Numbered from the stretch's first letter, positions 39,452 through 51,539 are shown. The stretch: 64,000 nt of DNA from Calliopsis andreniformis (GCF_051401765.1 NC_135071.1:18144961-18208960); one strand, 5' to 3'. Notes: a model not told the origin generated them from the letters alone. Program-made: numbers and translations.

Positions 39452-41457
39452 AGCGCCACCAGCTAATCGTCCCTCCCTAATCTACCCCTAATCAAACTTT
39501 TCCTCCCCATATACACACTCTAAACCCTGCTCCAACCATTACTCACTGCACCTACTAACCAAATTCCCATAAAACTCCATTCCCATTAAGTATCCAAGTT
39601 GTTCGACTCCACGTCACTCAGCACGCCTAACTTAAAACATCCCCCAAGTTTCCTCCGCGCTCGAAGTGACCCCCAAGTGAAGTTTCACGTTCGCGAAGTG
39701 CTTTGAAGTTACCTAGGCCACGAGGAACTTAAACAAGGCTTATTAATCCAACATTCAAAGCATCTCTTTCGTCGCAGGCTGGATCCTCCACAGTGCTTCT
39801 CTTCGAATTGCCACACGCTCGGTCCACAGATAAATAACCGCGTTTCCGTGGAAACGTCCCAATTAACGGTGCCTCGAGCACAGCGTCCCACGCGAAATCG
39901 CTAACAATTAAAGTTTGACCGCGAACGAGCACGCTGCTGGCTCCCCGATGACGGACACTGTCCACCTCCTCGACAGCCAGCGCAGACAGCATCTCTAACA
40001 AGGAGTCCCCGAAGAACGAACGTCGAATCGAATGGACGGGCGAAAACAATCGTTCCATTCTTTCGATGCCACGTCCCTGCCTACGCGCTCGGGGGACCCG
40101 TTCAATTCGACGAGTTTAAAGGCCGTTTGTGCAGTCGAAGAGAGGTGGGTCTGTTGTTTGCCTGGACTGGCAGCGTTAACAGGCGCGGCGCGACTGCATG
40201 GACGTTTCGTCGGGACTGTATTTAGGCTGGATCGTGCAAATTCGAGCAGCAGGTGACCGCCGACCAGGCAAACGGTGCCTACAGGCGAACTCGTGTAACA
40301 AGGCCGCAGGTACACATGGGCCACAGGTTGCGTTCACGCTGGCCGAGGTAGAGAGCATCGATCGTATCGGCGCCAGGCGAACAACTGGATTACGTAGATC
40401 TTCCAGCGAGATTTTGTCTTTCGTCTTGTCGCTGTCGGGCTTGTCGTTCCTGGGACCGATTAGGCGTGGAGGACAAGGGGAGAAGGGGAGGATTAGGAGA
40501 GGGTTGGGAGGGAAGGTGAATTCCTGTTGGAGTGATTGATGATTGAAACAGACATTATCTCTAAATTCGATATTCTTCGTTACTTTATGAAACATAAAGA
40601 TATCGAAACTTAGTGCATTTTAGAATGCAACGCGGTACCTACATCGAAGCACCTTTTCATGTTTTCAATTAGCTCTTACCTTTCGAAGGGGAAAAACCTG
40701 TTCAGGTTTCATCGATAAGTTTCCGCGTCTTTCGATATTTATTCACTAGTTTCTATTTCGATTTCATGAATGCAGAGCTTGTAACGTTCTTTCTGCCATT
40801 TAAAAAACTTTCCTCTCTGTTTCTTCCTTCCTTTTCCCTTCGTTTTTTTTAATTGAGTTCGATCTCCTTTAGGCGTTTACATTGAAAAAAGCCATGCAGC
40901 TCTCCCGCGAACGTTCTGCTGGACTCAACATCAGCATGTTTACCGAGGCTCTTCTGACTTCCGTTCTTTATACGAAAGTGGTATCGCTGCAACCGCGAAT
41001 AGCTTCTGCCTTAGAATAGAATATTCCGCGTTTTTTGCTTCAAATCTCCTGCGAGCGTATTTTTACGAGCATTATTACATCCTTGGCTCCCTTACTGGAG
41101 AACAAAATCGATGTAGATAGTTTCGGTGTTTCCTTTGGATGTAGAAATAAGAAAGAAAGAAAAAACAAAATTAGAAATTGAATGTGAAAAACGAAGAGGG
41201 ATAAGAAAATTTAGATACATAGAACTTAATTTTGCAGTGAGTTTAATAAAAATTTATACACTTATTTAAGTGTATAATAATGCACACTGATTTAAAATAC
41301 ACAGCTTTAAACAAATTTATACTCTTTTCGGATTAGTTTGACTTTAATTTTAAGCTACTTATGATATTTTTTAAATAAAAATTCGATTTATGTAAAATTC
41401 GTCGACTTTTCGTGATAGTATTCAAGGTATAATCGATAAATTGTCTGAAACAATGCG
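39452..41457. other. Region upstream of the first Ig exon, with a GC-rich block
   Basis: The DNA from about 39600 to 40520 is GC-rich and open on the minus strand in three overlapping frames, covered by the weak candidate at 39729-40058. From 40540 to 41457 it is AT-rich and featureless. No exon preceding 41549 on the plus strand was recognised. Confidence 0.4.
39729..40058 (-). CDS. Weak candidate minus-strand coding frame upstream of 39091-39451
   Basis: A 109-codon open frame with coding-like codon choice lies 280 bp upstream, in minus-strand terms, of the candidate exon at 39091-39451. It contains plausible stretches such as SLLEMLSALAVEEVDS and LVRGQTLIVSDFAWDAVL. It sits in a GC-rich island where long open frames arise by chance, and two overlapping minus frames (39995-40324 and 40176-40595) are just as open. 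No domain is recognised. I keep it only because of its position and strand. It may be part of a multi-exon gene, a decayed gene, or nothing. Confidence 0.15.
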   Translation of the reverse strand: MERLFSPVHSIRRSFFGDSLLEMLSALAVEEVDSVRHRGASSVLVRGQTLIVSDFAWDAVLEAPLIGTFPRKRGYLSVDRACGNSKRSTVEDPACDERDALNVGLISLV

Positions 41458-41476
41458 CCATTCTGTTACAGAATGG
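41458..41476. repeat. Small perfect hairpin upstream of the Ig exon
   Basis: CCATTCTG and CAGAATGG form 8-base perfect arms around a TTA loop, 73 bases before the acceptor of the exon at 41549. It may be chance; a role in splicing is speculative. Confidence 0.5.
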
Positions 41477-41548
41477 TACCCACGATCCCTAATTGTAATA
41501 ATACTCTAGAGACGTTATCTCTGACCGTAATTTCCGTGTCTGTTTCAG

Positions 41549-41692
41549 GTGAAGGGGGACAATACTTTCGAGTCAGGCCACGAAACAGCTCCGTCCTCGA
41601 GGGTGGCGAGGTAACGATACCCTGCGAGGTCGGGAACAGAGTTGGCATTGTGCAGTGGGTCAAAGATGGCTTCGCCTACGTCATACAACAGA
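41549..41692 (+). CDS. Internal coding exon: first half of a nephrin/Sns/Hibris-like Ig domain
   Basis: This internal exon of 144 bp encodes the N-terminal half of an Ig domain. It follows a pyrimidine-rich acceptor (TGTTTCAG at 41541-41548) and ends at a consensus donor (CAGA, then GTAAGT). Both boundaries are phase 1. The peptide starts with GGQYFRVRP and continues with SVLEGGEVTIPCEV, which holds the B-strand cysteine, and VQWVKDGFA, which holds the core C-strand tryptophan. The order 'VLEG...C...VQW.KDGF' is typical of the first Ig domain of nephrin-family receptors (insect Sticks and stones, Hibris; more distantly Kirre/Rst). These are type I membrane adhesion proteins in myoblast fusion, nephrocyte filtration and eye patterning. 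The frame runs without a stop into exon 46556-46729. The paralogue cannot be fixed from one domain. No signal-peptide exon was recognised upstream. Confidence 0.88.
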
Positions 41693-43397
41693 GTAAGTAC
41701 ACAGACTCACGCTGTACCAAGCTTATTCTGCTTTCTATACCTCACTTGCCATAAACACGAGACTCTAAAACTAGTACACTGGAGCTCTCACAAAAGATGT
41801 TTAATTTCCTACAATCCAAGGCTCTGTTATTTAAATCAAATTCGCTATTGGATTGATTGTCGATATCAAAACGAGTTAAACCATAGAATACACTTTTTGC
41901 ATTCCATGTTTCTGTTCCGAAGAGATCGACTGTGAATGCATCTGTACGCGCGCAACAGTGGCACAGTAGTTGTGTCAATTCATGGCTTTTTCAAAGCCAC
42001 CCCTCCCGAAAACGAAGGCTTGTACGAAAAATTCCATTACACGCTATTGATATATTTTTAAACGAGAAATTTCCTGCTACAGGCTTCAACTAAATTTCAA
42101 TTCGATAAATAAAAGAACTGGAGGAAAACTGCACGTTCAATATTCAAGCGTGTAATAGAAATTAGAAAAGAGAAATTATTGACTGGAGAAAACTTGAGGG
42201 GTGCATTACACACAGGATAGAATATAATCACACACTCACGATGTTCTATTTTTTCCAGTAATTGATCTTTCAGTCAGGCCAGCAATTTTACACAGACCCA
42301 TTTCTTTGAACGTAAGACTTGTGTGAAAAATGTGGAAGTGTCAAAGCGATAAAAATATACAAACAAGAATAAATTGAGTTTTCTGTGGAATAAAAATATC
42401 TATACAGTAAAATGTTACACTTCTCCTGAAAAAAAATGGCAATAAATTCTAATTGACACTGATTCCTACAAGATACGTGACATTCATATGATACATGTAT
42501 TTGCAAAGAAGAGACGCATTAAGGAAACATAAATACAGCATATCCAACTGCAGCGTTTCGTAAAAATCATATTTTAAATCTCGGACGTGACGTAATCTCT
42601 CAAGTAGAATACAGCAGGATTTCACGGTTAATATATCACTGTCGTGTTCATTGTATTCAGCTCTCCACGAGTCCCCTTGCGCGAAACAATTTCGCGAGTA
42701 TCGTAGCACCGAATACGAAATAGTTGCGATAAATTTTGCATGGGTTATAAGCAATTATCAACTTTCCCGTTTCGGCGGAAGTGAGCCAAGGTAGAATGCA
42801 GACGCGAACGGGACCATCGAGAATGCCACTAGAATTCTCGTCTCTTTATTACAAAATCTTCGGAACTTCGTTTAATAACTTCATTTCGCCTCCCTGAAAT
42901 CATTTTACTCAATTAATTTCCCGGGAGCTGAGTGCCTGCAAGGCCATCTTACTTTCTCTCGTGCTCGATATTTTTCCCGTCGAAATGTTCGTCATTGTTT
43001 CCCCCTCAATGGGAGGGGAGGAAAAAAAAAAAGGTCGCGATGATACAAAAGCACCTCTGCTCGCCAGTGTCGCGGTTTTCAGGCCTCCCAGTTGCATTAT
43101 TTGATTCGCATTCGTGAAAGATCTCGGCATAGGAGAAGAATAATTAGACCCCGAGACTATTGAAAGCTTTATTAGCCGAGCTTTTCTCCTCTTCACGACC
43201 CAAATTTTTGAATGCTGCGTCACGTTTGTATCAGTGTGTTTGCTAAAAGATGCTTGAAATAGGGGTGGTTTCAGTAGACGAGGTGGAGTGTTCAAAGTAA
43301 TTGTGAAAGTGTTTACTGAAGATCAGTAGACAATTTTTAATGTCTGTTACATCTATATACAATGTAATAAATTCACACTTATAGTTTATTGGTCAAA

Positions 43398-44163
43398 GAT
43401 GTGGTGTAGAAAAAAATTGAGCAAAAATTGATCAACTTTGAGCGACTATAGCTCCGTGAAAAATCGTCGTAGGGTCATGATTTTTCTTTTAAATTGAAGC
43501 CTGATGTCTTTAGTTTAAGATACTGTGTCTCGATTTTATGTTTAATTCACTTTTGCCTACTGTAACCCCTTAAATCTGAAGACATATTTGTCATACTAAA
43601 CAGTGCAAAGTTTGATGGGATGTCCAGACATTCTGGAATTTTTTTCGGGAATACGATTTACAGCAGCATATAGTTCGATCTTTCCCCTTTATTTTAAAAA
43701 AAAGATCAAGTCACTACGATTTTTTTTCGCAAAGTTACAGCAGTTCAAAGAAATCCTTACATTTTTGTCATATATTGGCACTACCCGATGTAGCATAGAA
43801 ATGCAAGGGTTTCTTTGACCAGCTGTAACTTTGCGAAAAAAAATCGTAGCGACTTGATCTTTTTTTTAAATTAAAGGGGAAGAATCAAACTATATGCGAC
43901 TGTAAATGAAATTCCCGAAAAAAATTTTTCCAGGTGCTTGCATTCCATCAAACTTTGCAGTTTCCAATGTAACAAACATGCCTTCAAATTTAAAGGGTTA
44001 CAGTGGTAGGGATGCATTAAACTTAAAATCTAGACATAGTGTCTGAAAGTAAAGACCACAGGCTCTAATTTACAGGAAAAATCATGAAGCTTCGATAATT
44101 TTTCACAGAGCTATCGTCAGTCAAAGTTGTCCAATTTCGACTCAAAATTTTTCTATACCATAA
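43398..44163. repeat. ~770 bp foldback (long inverted repeat) in the Ig-gene intron
   Basis: The left arm (about 43398-43775) and right arm (about 43789-44163) are reverse complements along their length with scattered mismatches and a loop of roughly 15 bases near 43782. Matching landmarks include TTTCCCCTTTATTTTAAAAA against its complement near 43870, and CTACGATTTTTTTTCGCAAA at 43715 against TTTGCGAAAAAAAATCGTAG at 43832. Each arm is about 375 bases, the same as the tandem unit at 32816-33564, and carries the same module. It has no coding content. It may be a foldback transposon remnant or an inverted satellite dimer; in pre-mRNA it would form a long hairpin. Confidence 0.88.
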
Positions 44164-44247
44164 TTTTCATTAGCATAACTTTTCTCATAGCCCTGTAAAT
44201 AATATTTTCTAAAACTACCCTTTTTGAGTAAAGATGTCTAGGAATAC

Positions 44248-44304
44248 TGTTATACTCTATAACACTGACTACTACTGACTACTCTTATGTTATACTCTAT
44301 AACT
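44248..44304. repeat. Short direct repeat GTTATACTCTATAAC
   Basis: Two copies of the 15-mer GTTATACTCTATAAC lie about 42 bases apart, each followed by a TGACTACT-like tail, just beyond the foldback repeat. A local tandem duplication. Confidence 0.8.
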
Positions 44305-45629
44305 TGACTACTCAGTCAATGTAAATTTAGCGACTCGACGTTAATTAACAGCAACTGGTTTCAAGTTTATCAATTACCATCCACTCAGTGGCGAAGTAAA
44401 ATTTTCAGGAGATGGTCGATTGACAGACATTAATGGCAAGTGAAATCATTCGCCCTATCGATTTTGCGTACATCACAGCTTTTATCAAAAAGCAAGTGGC
44501 AACGGTGCGCAATATTTCCTAGCAAACATGTGTCTGCACCCTTTATAAAAGCTTCGCTCGTTTAGTTTACGAGGGTGTGTATATATCCTTTGAGTTACGA
44601 TACGACCTTAATGCATCGCGGTTATGATTTTTTTTTTCTACCTGCGTCGCTTTTACCCGCAAACGTTTGCACTCTGTGCGTTGGGGAATCATAATGTCGT
44701 AGTAAGCTATTAAATTAGATTATAAATGACGCTGTAGTTCTTTGTAAAGGTATTCCAAAAGTGTGTATAATGAACAACTGATCTTCTGAGAATTAAAAGA
44801 AGGTGTCATGTAGGAAAATTATATAATTATAGTGTAAAAATATAGGATACATCTGTATTTTACAAAATTATTATAAGAATGAGTATTTTTTAATTGAACG
44901 TCACTTTCTGGATAGCTTCTTTCTTTTAAATCAATAGCGAGAAAAATTAGTAAATAGGGAACATGAGGTTCAAGTAAATAGTAGCTGATTAGGAACGAGA
45001 GTGACTGTAATAACGAAACAGGAGAAAAATGTCTAAGCTCGGTATAATACGCTTTCTCAATTTTCCTCGTTAGAACAGTAACAACCCCCATTTTGCTGTA
45101 AAAGGAACATAGCTGAATGTAAGTCTGCGATTGTTCTTTTCTACTATTTTCCTCATCGATTGAGAACCTTTGACGATGGCGTCTTCGTTAAATCTGGGTT
45201 CGTGTTCGCGATAAAATAATGGTACAAGCATGAAATTTAGTGGTACGTTGATCTCTGAGAAATTTTCGAAAAATTAGTCAAAAATATAATTTCTGAAGCG
45301 AAGATGCGACAAATATACAAAATCGTTCCAGTGAGATAACACGAATAATGCTGAACAATATAGTTACAAAAATGGAAGCAATGAAATAATTAAAAATCAA
45401 TGACTACGATATAATTATCATTTAATATATTTAATGAAATTTCATCTCTCGAAATATAACAATACGTTTGATTGCTTTATTATAATTAATGACAAGTTCT
45501 TGTAATAATATTGAACAGCTGAATCGCAAACGAGTATACAGGATATACTGGACAAACAATGCTTTCTTCTGTCCAACACATTTGGATCTCTGAGGCCTCA
45601 TTACTATTTCTGTATCACACTCAACAAGA

Positions 45630-46170
45630 GAGGGAGGACAAGGTACACACAAAATAGAGATAACAGAAGAAATAAATTTAAAATTTGAGCAAAAACTCAT
45701 CGATTGTCCAAGATGACCACTGGTCATCGGTCAGCTGCCCACTGGTCAGGGATGTCCAGGGATGTCCAGAGATGTCCAGAGATGTCCAGAGATGTCCAGA
45801 GATCATATAAAATATAAATTTTTCGCTAAGTATTGTTCGTTAGATCAGTCTCGAAATTCTAATCAACCGAAGGACTTCTCTGATTGGTTTCTCATCTTCC
45901 TTGAGGGAACATAAATACCCCTGCTCGAGCACGAGTGTCTCACTCGCTGTGGGTCCTCTAGCGGGTGCAGACCCTCCTTGGGATCCTGGAGGGACTACTG
46001 GGCCCTGGACCTCGGACCACCCTGGACCTTGGACCACCCTCGACTCCCTTGACCAGTGTTCAGCTGACCGATGACCAGTGGTCATCTTAGATTATCTGTA
46101 AATTTTTGCTCAAATTTTAAATTTATTTTTTTTGTTGCCCCTATTTTGCATGTACCTTACCCTTCTCTTC
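45630..46170. mobile_element. Non-autonomous element with ~120-bp terminal inverted repeats
   Basis: The arms 45630-45751 and 46047-46170 are inverted copies, including AAATTTAAAATTTGAGCAAA (left) against its complement (right), and GACCAGTGGTCATC-type inner sequence. The inversion explains why frames on opposite strands both begin MTSGHL. The 295-bp centre holds five 10-bp units of GATGTCCAGA (45751-45800) and a separate GGACC-rich stretch (CTGGACCTCGGACCACCC). No transposase. It lies 390 bp before the second Ig exon in the same intron. Best described as a MITE-like or foldback element of unknown superfamily. Confidence 0.75.
45751..45800. repeat. Five tandem 10-mers GATGTCCAGA
   Basis: Exactly five consecutive units, the first with G in place of the final A, lie in the centre of the inverted-repeat element at 45630-46170. 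Confidence 0.95.
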
Positions 46171-46555
46171 GCCTTTCCTTATTTTTTATGTACTTTGCTC
46201 TTCTCCTTTACTTTCCTCTATTTTTTTATGCACCCTGCTCCACCCTATCCCCTAATCATAATTTTTCCCTCTTTATTAGCGGGTGTGGTTTAACATTTAG
46301 TTATTATTTTGTAATCTCATATGGTTTACTTATTTCTATTGATATCTTTGGTTTACTAGTTTTAAGTTTAAATTTCAAGATTTTTTTAAAGGAAGATCGA
46401 TGGATCTTTGTAGGACTCTGTAGGTCCCAATGGGATGTTTACCTACTATCTACCCTTAAAGTTTTTAATATGGTTGAATTTTGGGAATTTGGAAACGAAA
46501 TGAATTTTTTTATTTTTGTGACATATTTTCAAACACTTCTTTCATTTCACTGCAG

Positions 46556-46729
46556 GTGGAGAAATTGTCGGGCACCCGAGACTGAGACTGATTGGGAATC
46601 AAAATGCGGGCATCTATAACTTGAAAATCACTGATGCTTCTCTGACCGACGATGGAGAGTACCAGTGCCAAGTTGGACCGTTTCAGAGGATCAAACCTAT
46701 CCGTGCCAACGCTCATCTCGTCGTCATAT
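46556..46729 (+). CDS. Internal coding exon: second half of the same nephrin/Sns/Hibris-like Ig domain
   Basis: This internal exon of 174 bp follows a good acceptor (TTTCACTGCAG ending at 46555) and ends at a GTGAGT donor, with phase 1 at both ends. The single base A left by the previous exon plus GT here makes a serine codon, and the frame continues as GEIVGHPRLRLIGNQNAG. The segment IYNLKITDASLTDDGEYQCQ carries the D.G.Y.C motif with the F-strand cysteine that pairs with the one in exon 41549-41692. VGP then leads into the G strand around IRANAHLVVI. The wording 'YNL.I..AS..DD..YQCQVGP....IRANA.L.VI' is what I know from the first Ig domain of insect Sns/Hbs, so the family call is firm and the paralogue is not. 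The next exon (second Ig domain) should also start in phase 1, but I could not recognise it downstream. Confidence 0.9.
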
Positions 46730-49700
46730 GTGAGTACTCGACAATTTTTTTATCAAACTCTCTGTATATCCAAGTAGACTATTAACTTTCTTTTTCCTTT
46801 TTATTTACGGGGAAGAAATAATTGGTCGTGCGTTTTAAATTAAAAAATTTTAAAGCAGAAACTAAGAACTGAAGATATTAAAAATATTTTTACTTTATTT
46901 ATTAAATTCTCTTATAAATATGTTTCATTTTAACAAATTCTGAAAGCAGTCGGCACAAAAAGATCAGAGAAAAGTATATTTCCAATTAAATTAGTTGCGA
47001 AGCTGTGTCTGACCATATATTGACTACTTCCACTTAATCTACTGTACTCGTTCCAGTGATAAAGATCAATCATATCTTCCCTTGTTTCATTATATCACTC
47101 TGAATTTTCGCTATGTCTAAAATATTTTCAATTAATACTTTAATTCTACTATAAAATACTGAAAATGAACTGTTTTTAAATCGTTAGAAGTAACATTATT
47201 GAATGTTCCTTTTATCGCTGACTTTTCTAAATAATTTTTCCACTGACGCCAAAAGAATCTTTTATTCGAAATCTCGGCCTTAACTAAAGAAAGAAAAATT
47301 TCGCACAACATAGCACACTCGATTTCTCTATATTAAGAACGCTTGGAATAGTCAGGGGTAAACTTTGGAAGTTCGATACAGTCGAGTGCACGCTAGTGCG
47401 TCCTATCGATGCGGTCAACTTCACGCGTTAACAAAGACGTTCAGCCGCGAAACTTATTTCAAAGTCGCTTCCAAAGGTGGTACACTGTGATTATCAAGAT
47501 GCTGGGGAAAACCTTGAAATTCACCAAATTGAGACTGCAAACTAGTTCCGCGAGTTTGGAGAATATCCCGCCAAACATGTTTTAAAGTTTTTCAAATTTG
47601 CATCCCATCTACACAATATTCTTACCGAGTAATATTCTTCTGGTTCTTATATTGATATATACCCTAGTTTCTCACAAAACACCTTCCAGGCAGTGAAGCA
47701 AAAATTTACATAATATAAGCATAAAAAAGGGACTGAAAGTAGAACTACTAAAAAAGCGAAAACAATTGAAAAGCTCCAAATAAAATTAACTTAAAGAACT
47801 TATAATTCAAATTCTTTATTCAGACTTGTCTCGTTCTTAAAATATTCAGTATCAATAATTTAAGTTCCATGTTTGGATTCCACTTTTCTCCGCATTATTG
47901 ACTAATATAAAAATAAAGAAACAGATCCCTCTGTTTCTATGAATGCAATTGTGATCGCCATAAAAATTATTACATATCTCACATCTAGGAATATCTCGCT
48001 TTCTAGTTAACGTCACAGAAGAATTTAATCTAAAGCATAGACGAGATCATTAATAACGTTAACAATGTTTTCCCTCTCTGCAACCAGATTGCGTGTATGT
48101 CGAGTCCCAGTACCGAAAACAGAATCGTGTCGCGATTCTCTATTGAAACGAGATGTCCGTGGGACGTCTATCGTTTGAGGGACAAGCCAGACGGTCCTTT
48201 AATATTTCACGCGAGAGGGAAAGAGTCGGGGTGCGGGTTTCTCGCGGAAGCGTCGCTTGCCTTCTGGTGAACTGGTGTCCGCAGAGCGCGGAAACGAGTT
48301 GACCACCGAGTGTTGTCGTTGCGCCGAGTACACGTGGCCCCAGGCGGGACGGAAGAAGACGAGGGCGAGAGCAGACGAGACACGTCTCTGTCGAGGCTCG
48401 ACCACGGGAAACGATTCCCCAGGGGGGCCGAGGACGCTCCTTAGATCTCCTCTTTTTGCCGCGCCGCTGGAAATATGTACTCGCTGCTTGTCCTTGCCGC
48501 ATTATTCCCGCGATCTCGTTTCTATGGGCTCGGGCTCCTTTTCATTCAGAAATGCCGAGACAACGGGGACGACGGTCGAGGAATTTTGACGAAGCCTTGG
48601 GGCGTGGAAGCAGTTTTAGCTTCGGGGAGAATCGATGGCGACTTTTCGAGTTTTCTTTTAATCGCTTTGTGGGGGCGATTTGCAGACTGAGGGGAGTGGA
48701 GGTGAGGGTGGTGAGTGGTGGTAAAGAAATATTTAAGGCGTTCTAAATGGTAAGGGTGAACTCTAGAAAATCGTGTTTAATTGCTCTATATATTGTGTTT
48801 CTTAATTTCCTCCTGAGCCAACATGGGCGCCCTGTATAATAACCCTCTTCCCTCGTTTTTTTATTTTACCTACATGTATTTACCTATATCTTATCTCTTA
48901 CCTTCTATATTTTATGTACAGTCACTCCCTTCTCGCTTGTACCAGCAATTCTGAAGCACCCTGTACACCGAAATTTAGTTACTACTCTAACAGTATCAAA
49001 ATTGCTCGAATTCTTCCCAAAGCGTCGTTCCCTGCTCTGGGACCAAGCCATATACGTGTACCCCCGAGCTGGGAAACTACTCCAGCATCCGTCATAAATG
49101 CACGTGTACCTTTGTAGACGTATTACTACGTGAACGTGCATGGGGAATGCGCTACTCGAACGTGAGCATTTGGAATCATGTGCAGGGAACGCACGACAGC
49201 CCTGTCGACGCTTCGTAAACCGACGACGGGGTTCACGTATCCTCTGACCCCACGGCGGTCGTACTCGTCGAAGGACCAGGGACAGGGTGGGGCAGAGAGG
49301 CAGGGAGCAGGAATACAGAAAACTGATACGAGCGTTCGATCGACGGAAAGTCGGCCAGGAAACTGTATCGCCTTTCCACGGATAAATATTTTATGAGACC
49401 CAATCCGGTTGCTCTTTCTGCTCCTGATATCCCCTCGGTTCCCTCTGCCCTTTTCTCCCCCCCTGCCCTGTATGTATGAGCGTGAAACAAAGGTTCGAAG
49501 CTTTCTCGAGTTTAAATTGGGAGGAAGGACGCGAGGAGCAGTCGTGAACAGTTTTGAGGGCTGTAATGGCGGGTTATTGGATTTTCTTCTTCGAGATAGA
49601 GAACGATAATCGTTGTGACTCTACATCTGTAGCTCTCTGGGACGGTTTATTGGCTCCTCGGTTATTTTCCTGGGGATTCTTGTTGATTTTAAAAAGTAGC

Positions 49701-51080
49701 AGGATCTTGGGTTCAGGAAACATTAGGTTTGGATAGGTAATCTCACAAATTTTTTACTTAATAAAAAGGGGACAATTATTGCATAGAACTACTCTTATAA
49801 AAGATTCCTAATGTCATCCTAGGTCTTCTAGTTCACCTTCGAAAGGCGAATGGTTTTCAGCGGAGCACAATTCTCATGAAAAATCAAATCTTCGCCATTT
49901 ATCATTTCCTCGTTGCTCGCGGGAGATAATTCTTCGTACCACTATTAAGAGCGAGGTATCGCGATGAGCCGAGCGTGTATAGGTTTCCTCGAATCTCGCG
50001 GAAGATTGAATCGCCCACGAGCTATCAAGCAGCGTAATTGAAGCTGAAAACCAGCCAAAGCTGGTCAGGTCGATTCTTTTTCACTGCGGTTGTCCATTAT
50101 CGTCCCCGCGGGATACAGGAAGAAATAAGAACGCGCGAGACGTGGTGAATCTTCCTCTGGTCGAGAAACTAAACCGAAGAGAGTAATAAATGCTGGGCCA
50201 CGCCGCCCGCTGTTTCTTCACTGCTGCAAAATTGGACCTGAAGGAACATTGGCTACGTAATTACACGTTTCTGGATGAGGTGTGGGCGAGGGTGGAAAAC
50301 AAGGGGGTGGAACTTTGGGTACGACGTTTGCGACGTTAAGACCTCTTTCGTCGTGAAACGAAGTGCGCGAACAGTAATAAAGTCTCGCTGTTTCGTCGTC
50401 ATTATTACCTCGATGGGGAACAACATTTGTTGTGACGGGGAGAATCGAAAGTAAACTGCATCAGTTATTTATTTTATGGTGACTGCAAAGTGCAGTCGCG
50501 AGGGGGTGAAGTGGACTTAAATGCAGAGTCAATGGCTCTGTGATTTCGAGAAAAGGTAATCAGGTTTGTGGAAAGTAGAATAGAACAGATTTTGTGGATT
50601 TTTGAAGAGTGCTTGTTAGAGAAATTTGTGTTTAATGAAAAGTGTATTTAGAGTTCTCAATTTTGGCTACAATTTATGCCTTTGCCTGTTCTAAATTTCA
50701 AGTCTCTCAGTAACTACCAATTTTTCAACTTTCAAGAGAACTTTACATGGTATACACCAAGTTTTCAATTTTTCTTATTCCTTTTTTTTTTTTAATGGAA
50801 AAAAGGTCATATACTGAAAAAAATCACAATTTCTAGACTCCTCTTGTTGAAGAAATTCCACCTTCTTAGCTATACACCTTCTTACCAAGCCTTAACTCTC
50901 TCAGATTCGCCACCAAGCACTCAGCAAACGGAGAATCTTCAACGTGATCAGAGAGCAAGCTTCCCCAGCGAAAGGTTTCGGAAAAAGTACTGGCATTCGA
51001 GCTCGTGAAGCAGAGCTAAACGCTCTCATGGTGACAGCGTAATTGGGGGGGTGTCTAGGTCGTTAGAGAGGCAGCGTTCC
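46730..51080. other. Intron/flank downstream of the second Ig exon
   Basis: AT-rich to about 48140, then a CpG-rich island to about 48720 with open frames of no recognisable family, then mixed DNA. Two lone CACCCTGTA/GCCCTGTATA motifs (48829, 48956) look like ends of the small element family seen at 34733. No second-Ig exon was recognised, though short exons could be missed by eye. Confidence 0.5.
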
Positions 51081-51539
51081 ATTTACGTGTCCTTTGGCCT
51101 GGCGCGTGGCCCAGTTCCCCGTTTCCCAGGAAGTAACAGGGGCTGAGCGAAAACGAAGACGCAGGCGGAGGGGAACAAAGACAGAAACCAATTACTTCCG
51201 CCTTTGCTCGCGACTCTTCTGGAATTCGAACGAAAACCGTGTGTACGAAGGCGCGCGGTAAAAAGGCGAGAGAATATTGCGACTTTATCTCGCGGACGCG
51301 TGTATATTTGAATAAAGAAGAGGCGGGGAAGCGAGAGCTGGGGTATTACGCGGCTCGCGGATGGAATCGATGCGCCGTGGAGCGATTTCGGGGGCTCTCG
51401 CGATGCGTATTTCCTTGTCGAGTCGGATGGAAGGTTCCCCCCAGCTGTCCAGCGGGAAAAAAGCCGTGGGATAACGCGAGCTCTCCTGAAAAACGAATCA
51501 ATTCCACGTGTACGGATCTCCACTTCTGTTTGGGAGTAG

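Larger units (their letters stand above)
41693..46555 (+). other. 4.86 kb phase-1 intron splitting the Ig domain
   Basis: The intron has GTAAGT at the donor and a pyrimidine-rich tract ending in TGCAG at the acceptor. It interrupts the Ig domain between the C strand and the D/E strands. It holds a long foldback repeat (43398-44163), a short direct repeat just after it (44248-44304), and an element with long terminal inverted repeats (45630-46170). These lie in sense orientation inside a transcribed intron, so the hairpins would be present in pre-mRNA. No other gene is evident in it. Confidence 0.85.

Noticed and set aside
46071..46619. 182-codon plus-strand frame overlapping the second Ig exon
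   Set aside because: Its first part comes from the inverted-repeat element and a pyrimidine-rich intron; over the exon it is in a different frame from the Ig domain.
51083..51523. 146-codon minus frame
   Set aside because: Arg/Ser/Pro-rich translation of a GC island, with an open frame on the other strand and no family.
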